The notes under the pieces are model-generated. The model saw only the letters and a program-made list of their open reading frames with translations. It was not told the DNA's origin and ran no database searches. A stretch of 24,684 bases of DNA from Leptospira alexanderi serovar Manhao 3 str. L 60 (lineage in GTDB: Bacteria; Spirochaetota; Leptospiria; Leptospirales; Leptospiraceae), in NCBI RefSeq assembly GCF_000243815.2, contig NZ_AHMT02000003.1, positions 1 to 24,684 on the forward strand, in the 5' to 3' direction. The translations under genes were made by a program, and so were the position numbers. Shown piece after piece: positions 9,458 through 17,222 of the stretch; position 1 is the first letter of the stretch, and each line of letters opens with the position of its first letter.

Positions 9458-10820
9458 GGTAGTGTCAGCAATCCTGTGTAAATAACTTTCTTAAAACGAA
9501 TCCAATTTCAATCGATCTCCGAAAAGAATCGAAAACTGATTCATCGCTTGAACTCAGCGACTCGGCTCTCTAAGGATCGCTCGTCATCCCAATCTTGAAC
9601 CGGCATGGTCCATTTTTTAGACATATTATTCAAAGCTAAATAGAGAAGCTTGATTGCCGCCTCATCGTTCGGAAACGAACCCCGATTCTTGATAATCTTT
9701 CTTAAGCCCATATTCATGGATTCGATAGCATTTGTAGTGTATATCGCCTTACGAATGTTAGGTGGATAGGCCAAAAAAGGAATCACCGAATCCCAATTAC
9801 TTCTCCAAGACTTACTGATCATCGGATACTGACTATCCCATTTGGTTGAAAAATCATCAAGGCTTTTCTTAGCAATTTCTTCCGATGGAGATTTGTAGAT
9901 GGCCTTTAGGTCGACTACCAACTCTTTCCTCTGTTTGTAAGAAACCCATTTCAAAGAATTCCTAACCATAGGAACGATACAAAGTTGAACTTGTGCATTA
10001 GGAAAAACTGATATGATTGTATCCGGAAATCCTTTCAATCCGTCGACACAAGCGATTAAGATATCTTCAACGCCGCGATTTTTTAAGTCGGTTAAAATCT
10101 GAAGCCAGAACTTTGCCCCTTCGGTGCGTTCTACCCAAATCCCAAGAATCTCCTTTGTGCCCTGTAGATTGATTCCTAAAGCCAAATAGAAGGCTTTGTT
10201 CACGACGTGGTTGCCATCTCGAACCTTCACGATCAACGCATCCATGATGAGAATCGGATACACTTTATCCAAGGGGCGATTCTGCCATTCGATCACTGTT
10301 TCCATTACGGAATCCGTTACTTGAGAAATTAAATCCGCCGAGACTTCAACTTGATAAATTTCTTTCAGGTGTTGAGATATTTCTCGAGTTGTCATTCCAC
10401 GAGAATACATCGAGATGATCTTTTCATCGAAGCCGGTAAATCGTGTCTGTCCTTTCCGGATTATCTGAGGTTCAAAGCTTCCGTTTCTATCTCGAGGAAC
10501 TTCCAAGTCAATTGTCCCAAAGTCTCCTTTGAGCTTTTTACTACTTTTTCCATTTCGGGAATTGCCTGAGTTATTGCCAGTCGAGGAATTTTTCTCATAC
10601 CCAAGATGATGCGTCATCTCTCCTTGCATCGCTCGTTCAACAAGTGATTTGGTGAGTTGTTTTAAGAGGCCTTCGTTTCCGATCAGCTCTTCGGGGGTTT
10701 TACCTTTGATTAATTCATCGAGTAGTTCTTCTGCCCGATTCTTCGGTTTGCTCATACTGCTTTATCCTTGTTACTTTTTCTTTTTTCACAAGTCATTTAC
10801 ACAATCGAGATGACACCCTC
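9458..10820 (-). mobile_element. Complete IS256-family insertion sequence, 1363 bp
   Basis: The ends are imperfect inverted repeats of about 30 bp. The left end begins GGTAGTGTCAGC and contains TGTGTAAATAACT; the right end, read inward on the minus strand, begins GAGGGTGTCATC and contains TGTGTAAATGACT. The flanks carry an exact 8-bp duplication (TTTATATT), the usual size for IS256. One intact transposase gene fills the element. An exact duplication and intact gene indicate a recent insertion. It landed between the second 28-bp repeat and a DUF6573-like gene. Confidence 0.93.
9541..10755 (-). CDS. IS256-family (Mutator-like) transposase
   Basis: 404 aa, full length for the family, start ATG 10755 with AAGGA upstream. 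The catalytic DDE is visible: Asp172 in PILIMDALIVKVRDG, Asp238 in ILIACVDGLKGFPD and Glu345 in YTTNAIESMNMGLRK. Other family marks are LGYEKN, RNGKSSK, ISMYSRGMTTREI and FPNAQVQLCIV. One oddity: IS256 transposases usually have C-x2-H after the second Asp (as in CIVHxxRN), while here it reads CIVPMVRN, losing the His. Whether this lowers activity cannot be judged. The gene cuts and joins the element described around it. Confidence 0.96.
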   Translation of the reverse strand: MSKPKNRAEELLDELIKGKTPEELIGNEGLLKQLTKSLVERAMQGEMTHHLGYEKNSSTGNNSGNSRNGKSSKKLKGDFGTIDLEVPRDRNGSFEPQIIRKGQTRFTGFDEKIISMYSRGMTTREISQHLKEIYQVEVSADLISQVTDSVMETVIEWQNRPLDKVYPILIMDALIVKVRDGNHVVNKAFYLALGINLQGTKEILGIWVERTEGAKFWLQILTDLKNRGVEDILIACVDGLKGFPDTIISVFPNAQVQLCIVPMVRNSLKWVSYKQRKELVVDLKAIYKSPSEEIAKKSLDDFSTKWDSQYPMISKSWRSNWDSVIPFLAYPPNIRKAIYTTNAIESMNMGLRKIIKNRGSFPNDEAAIKLLYLALNNMSKKWTMPVQDWDDERSLESRVAEFKR

Positions 10821-10828
10821 TTTATATT
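10821..10828. repeat. 8-bp target-site duplication, right
   Basis: TTTATATT, identical to 9450-9457, directly follows the right inverted repeat of the IS256-family element. Confidence 0.9.
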
Positions 10829-10906
10829 TAAAACCTGTCTAAAAAACCTGGATTAAATCTTGAAGCGTCTAAATCGAATATTTGGGAACAGACGTATTCT
10901 TAAACT

Positions 10907-11319
10907 TCAATCCTCATGTGATAGTAGGATTGCAATAACTGGTTCTCCATGGTCACCAGGTTCACAGACAATTTTCATTTGATGGGTTTGTTTTTCATTA
11001 TTTACCTGAATTTCAATTTTATAGAAATGTGGAGTGCTCACTAAATTTTTTATGTTCTTGTTTACGCCTTTAGATAGAACCTCAATTAGAAATTCAGAAT
11101 AGTCAAAATTTGGATCTTTTTTCGTATTTGTAGATAGCATCAATCGGACTAAGCGGTGAATGCGACTGGATAGTCGTAATATTCTTTAACAATTTGGCTA
11201 CTATCGGCATCATCCATCAAATCAAATAATACTCCATCTTCGAAAGCTTGTGCCCTTGTATATGTAAAGGTTGCAATTTCATTCATGTAACTACTTGTGT
11301 CTTTCTTTTTTCTTTTCAT
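10907..11319 (-). pseudogene. DUF6573-like gene split by a frameshift
   Basis: An upstream frame (11149-11319, ATG with AAGGATTAATC before it) encodes 56 residues with TYTRAQAFEDGVLFDLMDD and ends PVAFTA. A downstream frame in another phase (10907-11140) encodes 77 residues ending MKIVCEPGDHGEPVIAILL. The YTRAQAxxDGVL block and the PGDxGEPVI block are, as I recall the family, the beginning and end of DUF6573 proteins, so one gene of about 135 codons seems broken near 11150. Only 8 bp separate the first stop from the second ATG, so two separate coupled products are possible. The function of the family is not known; members occur on plasmids and islands. Confidence 0.55.
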
Positions 11320-11579
11320 TGATTAATCCTTATATAGCTTACTTTTGTTCTCGAAACTGTCCCAATCTTGTGTTTGACCCACGTTATGTTAGTTTGCTTT
11401 CTGGTATTTAAGTTTTTGCGAGGCTCAACGGTATTAGAGTTGTTAAAAAATTCCATAGTTCAGATCAACAAATCTGCTGCAATCGCCGATTCCAATGAAA
11501 CGGACGGAGATGGAGAATTAATTTTTCAACAACTCTATTATACACATGATCTTATACTCGTATGGGCAAAAAAGATTTT

Positions 11580-12032
11580 TTAAGAAACTACTAAATAATA
11601 GTGAAGATAGGAATCGTCTTTAGTAAAGCCTAGATTCTCGTATATTTTTCTTGCGACTGAATTACTTTCCGCAGTCTCCAGAGTAATTCCCTTGAAATCG
11701 TTTTTTCTGCAATACTCAATCACATGATGAATGATTTCTTTGCCTACTTTCATATTCCGATAATCGGGATTCACGTAAAGATCGTTCAATACTAATACAT
11801 TGCACATACTCAATGAAGAAAAGGTAAAATAGCATTGTGCAAATCCAATTACTTGGGAGCTTTCAGTAATCGCTACACAAATGTAGGAATCCTGCTTTTT
11901 ATATCTTTCTCCGATAAATTGCTTTTCATTTTCCGGTTGTGGAGCTTTCTCGTAAAACTTTCTGTATTCTCCGAACAGGGAAACAAGAGTGTCTAGATTC
12001 TTATCGGTTACTTTTTCAATTGTAAACTTCAT
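11580..12032 (-). CDS. GNAT-family N-acetyltransferase
   Basis: 150 aa, start ATG 12032. It has the full GNAT plan: an N-terminal IEKVTDKNLDTLVSLF helix, VIGFAQCYFTF strand, LNDLYVNPDYRNMKVGKEII with the acetyl-CoA pyrophosphate loop (RNMKVGK), then LETAESNSVARKIYENLGF. GNATs move an acyl group from CoA to an amine. It is the last gene on this strand of the biosynthetic block, separated from the upstream GNAT gene by 99 bp, so it may be transcribed with the operon or independently. In the hydrazine setting an N-acylation or self-resistance role is possible, but the sequence alone does not show the substrate. Confidence 0.88.
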   Translation of the reverse strand: MKFTIEKVTDKNLDTLVSLFGEYRKFYEKAPQPENEKQFIGERYKKQDSYICVAITESSQVIGFAQCYFTFSSLSMCNVLVLNDLYVNPDYRNMKVGKEIIHHVIEYCRKNDFKGITLETAESNSVARKIYENLGFTKDDSYLHYYLVVS

Positions 12033-12131
12033 AAACTTCTATTTTAACCTTTAATAAATATAATATAGGCAACGAACAATTTAGATTCGACAGTTCAAAA
12101 GAATGTCCTAAATGAAAATTAGATCGCGGTT

Positions 12132-12689
12132 CTATCTTATGGAAAGATTTTCTTTTACGACACTATCGTAAAACCTTTGCGCTCTAGGATCCAAAGGCTC
12201 TTCCAGATTCTTTTGAAAAATTAGAACATCATTAAACGCATTGTTTAGGATTACAGCTTTTTTAAGTATTCCTATATTGTCAAAAAGTCTTTCGACATTT
12301 TTGATGCTGGTACTGTTCTGCTCCAATACAAAAGAAAACAGTTTTTTGACCTGATTTTTTCTGCCAATGTGGAACAGATAGATTAACAATTTAGGTCCGG
12401 TAAATCCGTTTCTAAACTTTTTCGCTATGTAAACACCCACTTGAGCGAAAGAGTCATTCGAAGGATCCAAGAAAAAAGGTTCTATAAACGCGTAACCTTT
12501 CACCTGATCCCCGTCGGATTCCAAAATAACTTTTTTTGCAAGTATCTTATCGATCAGCAGCTTAGGAGGATTAGAAATGCTCAATCTATTAGCGTAATTA
12601 GAACTCGGCGAGTCGTCTTCAATGCATTCGTTCATAATATTGATGATACTTTCCAAATCCGACATACTTGCTTCTCTGATTTGATTCAT
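12132..12689 (-). CDS. GNAT-like acyltransferase in the biosynthetic operon
   Basis: 185 aa from the ATG at 12689, five bases after the stop of the gene before it; a TTG at 12704 would add five residues. Recognisable GNAT parts are IREASMSDLESIINIMNECI at the start, VILESDGDQVKGYAFIEPFF, then VGVYIAKKFRNGFTGPKLLI, which is the CoA loop (RNGFTGP) in the Q/RxxGxG/A pattern, and SFVLEQNSTSIKNVERL. The close spacing makes it a member of the operon. A protecting acylation of the hydrazine product, as GNAT-type enzymes do in related pathways, is a reasonable inference. Confidence 0.78.
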   Translation of the reverse strand: MNQIREASMSDLESIINIMNECIEDDSPSSNYANRLSISNPPKLLIDKILAKKVILESDGDQVKGYAFIEPFFLDPSNDSFAQVGVYIAKKFRNGFTGPKLLIYLFHIGRKNQVKKLFSFVLEQNSTSIKNVERLFDNIGILKKAVILNNAFNDVLIFQKNLEEPLDPRAQRFYDSVVKENLSIR

Positions 12690-12694
12690 ACGAT

Positions 12695-13051
12695 TCAATC
12701 CCAATGTATATAATGAAACTCGGCAGTTGCACTAACAGATCCAAAGTTCCAACCATCTATAAAAAATAAAGTTTGAAATCCAATTCTTTGCAACGTTTCT
12801 CTAACATGCTCGTTACAGGAATCCGATACGGTAAAGAGCGTTTTCTGTCTGTAGACTGATCTCGCTTTTTCCATAATCGTCTCCAAGTCGTTCTTAAATT
12901 CGGGATAGTTAATCCGATCCGAAGATTCGATTACTGCTAAAGAAGAATACACCGAAATTTCCGACGGAGACAATTTTCGCAATATGATAGAATGTCTCGA
13001 TTCGTTCTTACTATACTCGACCTTTTCGAGCGTTTTTGCAAAATGATTCAT
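12695..13051 (-). CDS. Small protein of uncertain family, possibly a partial GNAT
   Basis: 118 aa, ATG 13051, 13 bp after the oxidoreductase stop and with a purine-rich leader. The C-terminal half (EKARSVYRQKTLFTVSDSCN, then EHVRETLQRIGFQTLFFIDG) resembles the last helix and strand of GNAT folds, where a residue pair around N and a GF motif recur. The acetyl-CoA loop is not evident. It could be a truncated or highly diverged GNAT, or a partner subunit of the GNAT that follows. The assignment is weak, but operon membership is clear. Confidence 0.6.
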   Translation of the reverse strand: MNHFAKTLEKVEYSKNESRHSIILRKLSPSEISVYSSLAVIESSDRINYPEFKNDLETIMEKARSVYRQKTLFTVSDSCNEHVRETLQRIGFQTLFFIDGWNFGSVSATAEFHYIHWD

Positions 13052-13064
13052 ATTCTCAAACTCT

Positions 13065-14165
13065 CTAAATGATAAACTCGTTTAGTTCTAAGTTAACCGA
13101 ACTATTTTCAACGGAATCCTTTCGAGCTTCACAGCATAGGGACTCAATAATATCTTCCGTCAATGCAGGGGCTAATTTAAACCCTTTTCCGGACAAACCT
13201 CCGACACCTGCCAGATTTCGGATTCCATCATACTTAAATATTTTGTAAGATTTGCGATCTTTAAAATAACCGTCATATCCCCAGTTCCCGATCGAAACCT
13301 CAATCTCCGCAGAATATTCTGAAAATCTATTTTTTATAATATTCGCATATTTAATCAAATTATTTCGATTTGCATTATGGTTTTCTATTTCTGTGCTAGA
13401 CAAATATTCTTCAAAATCTGTGAAATACAACATGTTATGAGAATCGACTGCATACGAAAAATCTCCGTTTTCACAGTTTACATTAAGACCTTCGATCGAA
13501 TGAGGATTTTCAAATCTGATATTGAACACTGGTATCAATTTAGAAATCATTTCATGCGTTTCTACATTTCCCCAGCTTGCACCGAGGGCTAAGAAGCAAT
13601 ATTTGGCTTTGAATATTTCTGGGTCTCCCGCAAAAGAAATATGGGAAAATGAACCTTCATTCCCTGCGATTTTTAATTTGGAATTCGAAGAGAAGAAATC
13701 CACACCCGTAGATTTCAAATTCTTCTGAAGGGAAGAAAGAAATCCGAACGCGTTAATTTTAAAATTATCCTGGACCATGACTCTATTACTTAGGTTTTCC
13801 CCGGAATACGGAAACATGAATCGGCCCGATTCGCAACGAATGTCTATCTGATTGTCTCTGAGCTTAAGACATATTTCATCACGAGGAATTTTGTTCTGAT
13901 AATAGATAGCGCCAAAACCAGATCGATAAGATTCTTCAACCAACGATAGATATGCTCCGGAACTTCTTAAGACCAGATCCACATCGTCGATTTCTTCCGA
14001 ATAATAATGAATAAAAGCGGCGCTATTCAAAGAGGCAGAAATTAAAAATTTACTTTCCGATTTCGAAACGACTAAAACCTTCAAATTCCTAACATTCAAT
14101 TGATAAGCAAACAATAAACCGAATATACCGTCTCCGATGACGATAGCATCGTAAGAGTTTTTCAT
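13065..14165 (-). CDS. DAO-type FAD-dependent oxidoreductase (hydrazine-cleaving enzyme candidate)
   Basis: 366 aa. The Rossmann FAD motif is at the start (DAIVIGDGIFGLLFA, residues 6-20), and the C terminus has GVGGLSGKGFKLAPALTEDI, the flavin-binding end typical of D-amino-acid-oxidase/glycine-oxidase relatives. The start overlaps the cupin stop by 4 bp (ATGA). In the s56-p1 pathway an FAD oxidoreductase (Spb39) oxidatively cleaves the lysine-derived hydrazine to release hydrazinoacetate. The neighbours here make the same step the best guess. Amine oxidation of an unrelated substrate remains possible. Confidence 0.85.
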   Translation of the reverse strand: MKNSYDAIVIGDGIFGLLFAYQLNVRNLKVLVVSKSESKFLISASLNSAAFIHYYSEEIDDVDLVLRSSGAYLSLVEESYRSGFGAIYYQNKIPRDEICLKLRDNQIDIRCESGRFMFPYSGENLSNRVMVQDNFKINAFGFLSSLQKNLKSTGVDFFSSNSKLKIAGNEGSFSHISFAGDPEIFKAKYCFLALGASWGNVETHEMISKLIPVFNIRFENPHSIEGLNVNCENGDFSYAVDSHNMLYFTDFEEYLSSTEIENHNANRNNLIKYANIIKNRFSEYSAEIEVSIGNWGYDGYFKDRKSYKIFKYDGIRNLAGVGGLSGKGFKLAPALTEDIIESLCCEARKDSVENSSVNLELNEFII

Positions 14166-14494
14166 TGCTTACAATGCCACCAAATCGATAAAATCGAAAG
14201 TTCATCTTCTTTCAAGTTAGTGAACGAATGCATATGTTCCGGGTTCAAGAATATCACATCATCCTTGAAAACGTTTTTTTCAATTTTCCCATCGCTAAAA
14301 AGTGCCTCTCCATGCAAAATCACGAATATTTCGAATTCATCATGATTATGCATCTTAATTGTCTCGCCCTTGCTAAGATTGGCGATCGCACTGCCGAAGG
14401 GAGTGCCCTGAGGTAAATTCAAAATTTGATCGAATCTCGAAGCCTTTACATTGTAGTCGGGTTCGTATTCTAATTTGATTTTTGCAAATTGCAT
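14162..14494 (-). CDS. Single-domain cupin (hydrazine-forming component candidate)
   Basis: 110 aa, ATG 14494 with AAGGA about 11 bp upstream, overlapping the hydroxylase gene by 25 bp. Cupin motif 1 is KGETIKMHNHDEFEIFVILHG, giving His49, His51 and Glu55 as metal ligands. Motif 2 is LNPEHMHSFTN, with His89 as the fourth ligand. Free-standing cupins are common, but in Spb40-type hydrazine synthetases a cupin is fused to a MetRS-like domain and carries out the rearrangement that makes the N-N bond. Here it lies in one operon with a separate MetRS-like gene, so it looks like the same two parts encoded separately. Known: the fold. Inferred: the role. Confidence 0.85.
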   Translation of the reverse strand: MQFAKIKLEYEPDYNVKASRFDQILNLPQGTPFGSAIANLSKGETIKMHNHDEFEIFVILHGEALFSDGKIEKNVFKDDVIFLNPEHMHSFTNLKEDELSILSIWWHCKQ

Positions 14495-15801
14495 TCGCTT
14501 AGTTTTCCTTTATAAATATGATCCAAAATAATTTTTGCCCTGATTGGCAGCACGCTTAATAATGATTCTGCCAAACCGTGAGATTCTTCCGCATATCCTT
14601 GCAAATACAATGTGGCTTCCGACTCGATTTTAAAATTGACCGAATAATTTCGATTAATGATCGGCTTACCACACGCATCCAGGTTCGCCAAATTCTTAAA
14701 ATTGTAAAAATACTTGTCTAAAACAAAATTATCTTCGTAACCGGTAGCTAATACGATTATATCCACGTATTGCTTCGAAACCTCTTTCGTCATCGTATTC
14801 ATAATAGATAATACGAATCCGTCCTGGTCTTCTTCGACGCTTATGATCCTAGACATATTCACGATCTTGGCTCGGTTTTTGCCCTCGACTTTGTTCTCGT
14901 TATACAAGGCTCTGTAGATATTCTCTATCAGTTCTGGTTCTACTACCGCATAATTCGTGTTTTTGTGTCTGCTTAAAAACTCTTTTTGGGATTCCTTATC
15001 CAAATCATAGAAAAAGTCGATGAATTCCGGATCGAATAACTTATTATTAAATCCAGAGGAGTCGGAAGGATTATAGCCGTACGTTGAAATATAATTAATT
15101 ATTTTTGTGGAATTTGACGTTTCCGAAAGTAGATAGGAAAAAATTTCCCCGGCACTTTGTCCTCCGCCGATTACAGATAGGGTTTTATTGTCGAGCTTTT
15201 CCTTGCATTTTTCGATCCAGGAAAGAAAGCCCGAAGAATGAATCACATTTTGATCCTTACTTTTTAAATTTGTGAATTCGCGTGGTATTTTTTTGGACTT
15301 TCCAGATGCAAGAATAACGTTTCTAGAAACGATTTCATACGACGAATCGTCGGTGCCGACTACGGTCAACCTGAAGGAATCTATTTTTCCGTCTATTATG
15401 ATCGGCCTTATATCTTTCACATAAGTACTGTATCGAACAAAATCGTCAAAATCGGAAGCTACCCATCTCATATACTGATTGAATTCAATTCTAGTTGGAT
15501 AGGAAATACCTTGGTTTATGAAATCCAACAATCTATCATTGGTTTTCAGAAAATTAATAAACGTATATTTACTCTGAGGATTATCCAAAGAAATCAGATC
15601 CTTTAAAAAATGAATCTGCATATAGGAATTCGGTAAAAGCATGTCAGGATGCCAAGAGAACTTATCCTTTTTCTCTAAAAATTGAATCTTAGATTTATCG
15701 AAAAATCCAAGCTCTTTTGCCTGTATAGCAACCGATAAATTTGAAGGACCGAAACCGATCCCGATTAGATCGTATGTTTCATTTGCAACGCTTGCATTCA
15801 T
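14470..15801 (-). CDS. L-lysine/L-ornithine N-hydroxylase (SidA/IucD/PvdA family)
   Basis: 443 aa, full length for the family. FAD motif GIGFGPSNL at residues 14-22, then the lysine/ornithine signature WHPDMLLPN, MQIHFLKDLISLDNPQS and GISYPTRIEFNQYMRW. The NADPH motif is SVIGGGQSAGEIFSYLL near 209-225, and ATGYE at 352-356 closes the substrate/FAD region. These flavin monooxygenases add oxygen to the side-chain amine of lysine or ornithine. The ATG overlaps the stop of the MetRS-like gene (ATGA). Siderophore synthesis is the usual context, but no siderophore synthetase is present in the window, and the cupin, MetRS-like and DAO neighbours match the hydrazine pathway, where the product is N6-hydroxylysine. 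Confidence 0.93.
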   Translation of the reverse strand: MNASVANETYDLIGIGFGPSNLSVAIQAKELGFFDKSKIQFLEKKDKFSWHPDMLLPNSYMQIHFLKDLISLDNPQSKYTFINFLKTNDRLLDFINQGISYPTRIEFNQYMRWVASDFDDFVRYSTYVKDIRPIIIDGKIDSFRLTVVGTDDSSYEIVSRNVILASGKSKKIPREFTNLKSKDQNVIHSSGFLSWIEKCKEKLDNKTLSVIGGGQSAGEIFSYLLSETSNSTKIINYISTYGYNPSDSSGFNNKLFDPEFIDFFYDLDKESQKEFLSRHKNTNYAVVEPELIENIYRALYNENKVEGKNRAKIVNMSRIISVEEDQDGFVLSIMNTMTKEVSKQYVDIIVLATGYEDNFVLDKYFYNFKNLANLDACGKPIINRNYSVNFKIESEATLYLQGYAEESHGLAESLLSVLPIRAKIILDHIYKGKLSECNLQKSN

Positions 15802-17222
15802 TTGATTATTTCCTGAGCGTAATAAAGGGAAAATCGTTCCATTCCGCTCTTGATTTCGTTTATGTATTTCTTTTCATTTTCAATAATAAGGTTTCTATAT
15901 TTTATCGCGGCATTCGTATTCAGCCTGAATCGTCCGATGACAGATTTTATCCTGTCTACAAATTTCGGGCTAAGAGATTCCATAAGAACCATTATCGAAT
16001 AAAATATTTTATCTTTTTCCTCATCAGTTAAATTGCCGTCCGAAGAATGTATTAGAGATTCATAATTCTTCATCAACGTATCGTGTATTTTGTTTAAACC
16101 GTCGTTTTCCAATAAACTGATCAATTGTTTGCTTTGATCGGAGGATTTCCATTTACGAATGAACTCTTTATTCGAAAAATTAAATATTCTCCTGCTATCG
16201 AATATTTGTTTTAAAACAAATTCGATTAGATTCAAATATGCGGCGATATTCTCCTTGAAGCGCTCCAAAGTAAATGAGGCTCCTTCTTCATCACTTCCGT
16301 AAAACGGAAACAAACCGAATCGGATTGTATCCGAATCCAGATATTGAATGATATCTTTTGCAAAAATCGCATGATCCCTGCTAGTCGAAAATTTTTGTCC
16401 TTCCAATTTCAGAAACGGTTCCACGAACAAATTATCAGGTATTTTCTTTATATCTAGAATGGTATGAATTAACACTAGAGAGACGGAGAAATGAAACAAA
16501 TTATCTTGTCCCATAAACACGGAAAACTTGGTTTTATCTTCGTTCAGAACCCTCAAACAATCTTCGCCATTCGTAATATGATTAATTCCGGTAAAATACG
16601 CCCATACCGCTTCAAACCAAAGCGGGATAGTCAATTCTTGGCTTGAGTCGTTGAACACAGGAAGTCCATATTCAAAAATTCTAGTTAAGATGATTTTTGA
16701 ATTCTTTTCGTCCAAAATCCAATTTAAGACAATCTCCTTTATTTTAGAGCTCCAATTAGAATTTTGGATCTTCTCAATCAATTCAGATTTTATTTTCGAA
16801 TTACTGATCTTTAAACCTTTGCATTCTTTCAATTCCAAAGGCTCGGAATCTAAATAAAATTTTGGAGAAATCAACTGAGAATGATCTATCAATATCGCGC
16901 AGTTTTCACAAGCTCCTGCGTCCGTTTCGCTTCCGCAATTATAGCAGTTGCCGACAACCAATGAATCCGTGACGAACTTATTCTTAGATTTCAAATAAAG
17001 TTGTAACACAGGAGCTTCCTTCACATGAGGACTCTTTAGGATTTCGGAAACAAGGTCGTTTACAGTGAGTAAATGCTGAATAGAAGAGGTCCTAACAAAG
17101 GAATCATATCCAATATCTAGGGAATCGAGAGCTTGCCGGATTTCGTTCGAATAGAAATCGGCGGTTTCATAAATATTTTTGTCGATTTTCATTCTAAGTA
17201 TATTCGTCCATCTGCTAAACAC
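15798..17222 (-). CDS. Methionyl-tRNA-synthetase-like protein, N terminus missing
   Basis: 474 aa from a GTG at 17222; an ATG at 17192 (residue 11) is an alternative start. Similarity to MetRS begins at YSNEIRQALDSLDIGYDSFV, about residue 90 of a real MetRS. The zinc knuckle follows (CYNCGSETDAGACENC, Cys93/96/105/108), then IPLWFEAVWAYF, FMGQDNLFHF and LEGQKFSTSRD, where KFSTS stands in for KMSKS. The N-terminal half of the Rossmann fold with the HIGH motif is absent. The tRNA-anticodon part is poorly conserved, so it is not a housekeeping MetRS. In Spb40 a MetRS-like domain activates an amino acid for N-N bond formation. Loss of HIGH raises the question whether this copy still binds ATP. 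It is first in the operon. Confidence 0.82.
   Translation of the reverse strand: MFSRWTNILRMKIDKNIYETADFYSNEIRQALDSLDIGYDSFVRTSSIQHLLTVNDLVSEILKSPHVKEAPVLQLYLKSKNKFVTDSLVVGNCYNCGSETDAGACENCAILIDHSQLISPKFYLDSEPLELKECKGLKISNSKIKSELIEKIQNSNWSSKIKEIVLNWILDEKNSKIILTRIFEYGLPVFNDSSQELTIPLWFEAVWAYFTGINHITNGEDCLRVLNEDKTKFSVFMGQDNLFHFSVSLVLIHTILDIKKIPDNLFVEPFLKLEGQKFSTSRDHAIFAKDIIQYLDSDTIRFGLFPFYGSDEEGASFTLERFKENIAAYLNLIEFVLKQIFDSRRIFNFSNKEFIRKWKSSDQSKQLISLLENDGLNKIHDTLMKNYESLIHSSDGNLTDEEKDKIFYSIMVLMESLSPKFVDRIKSVIGRFRLNTNAAIKYRNLIIENEKKYINEIKSGMERFSLYYAQEIIK

Noticed and set aside
11368..11583. 71-codon plus-strand frame between the DUF6573-like and GNAT genes
   Set aside because: No ribosome-binding site or recognisable domain; the hydrophobic start does not look like a signal peptide. 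The stretch 11320-11579 otherwise shows nothing.
14470..15801. Reading the hydroxylase and GNAT genes as a hydroxamate siderophore cluster
   Set aside because: No IucA/IucC-type or NRPS synthetase is present, and the cupin, MetRS-like and DAO genes are unexplained by a siderophore pathway. It remains an alternative, not the preferred reading.
15798..17222. Housekeeping methionyl-tRNA synthetase
   Set aside because: The HIGH region is absent, KMSKS is changed to KFSTS, the anticodon-binding part is weak and the gene sits in a biosynthetic operon.
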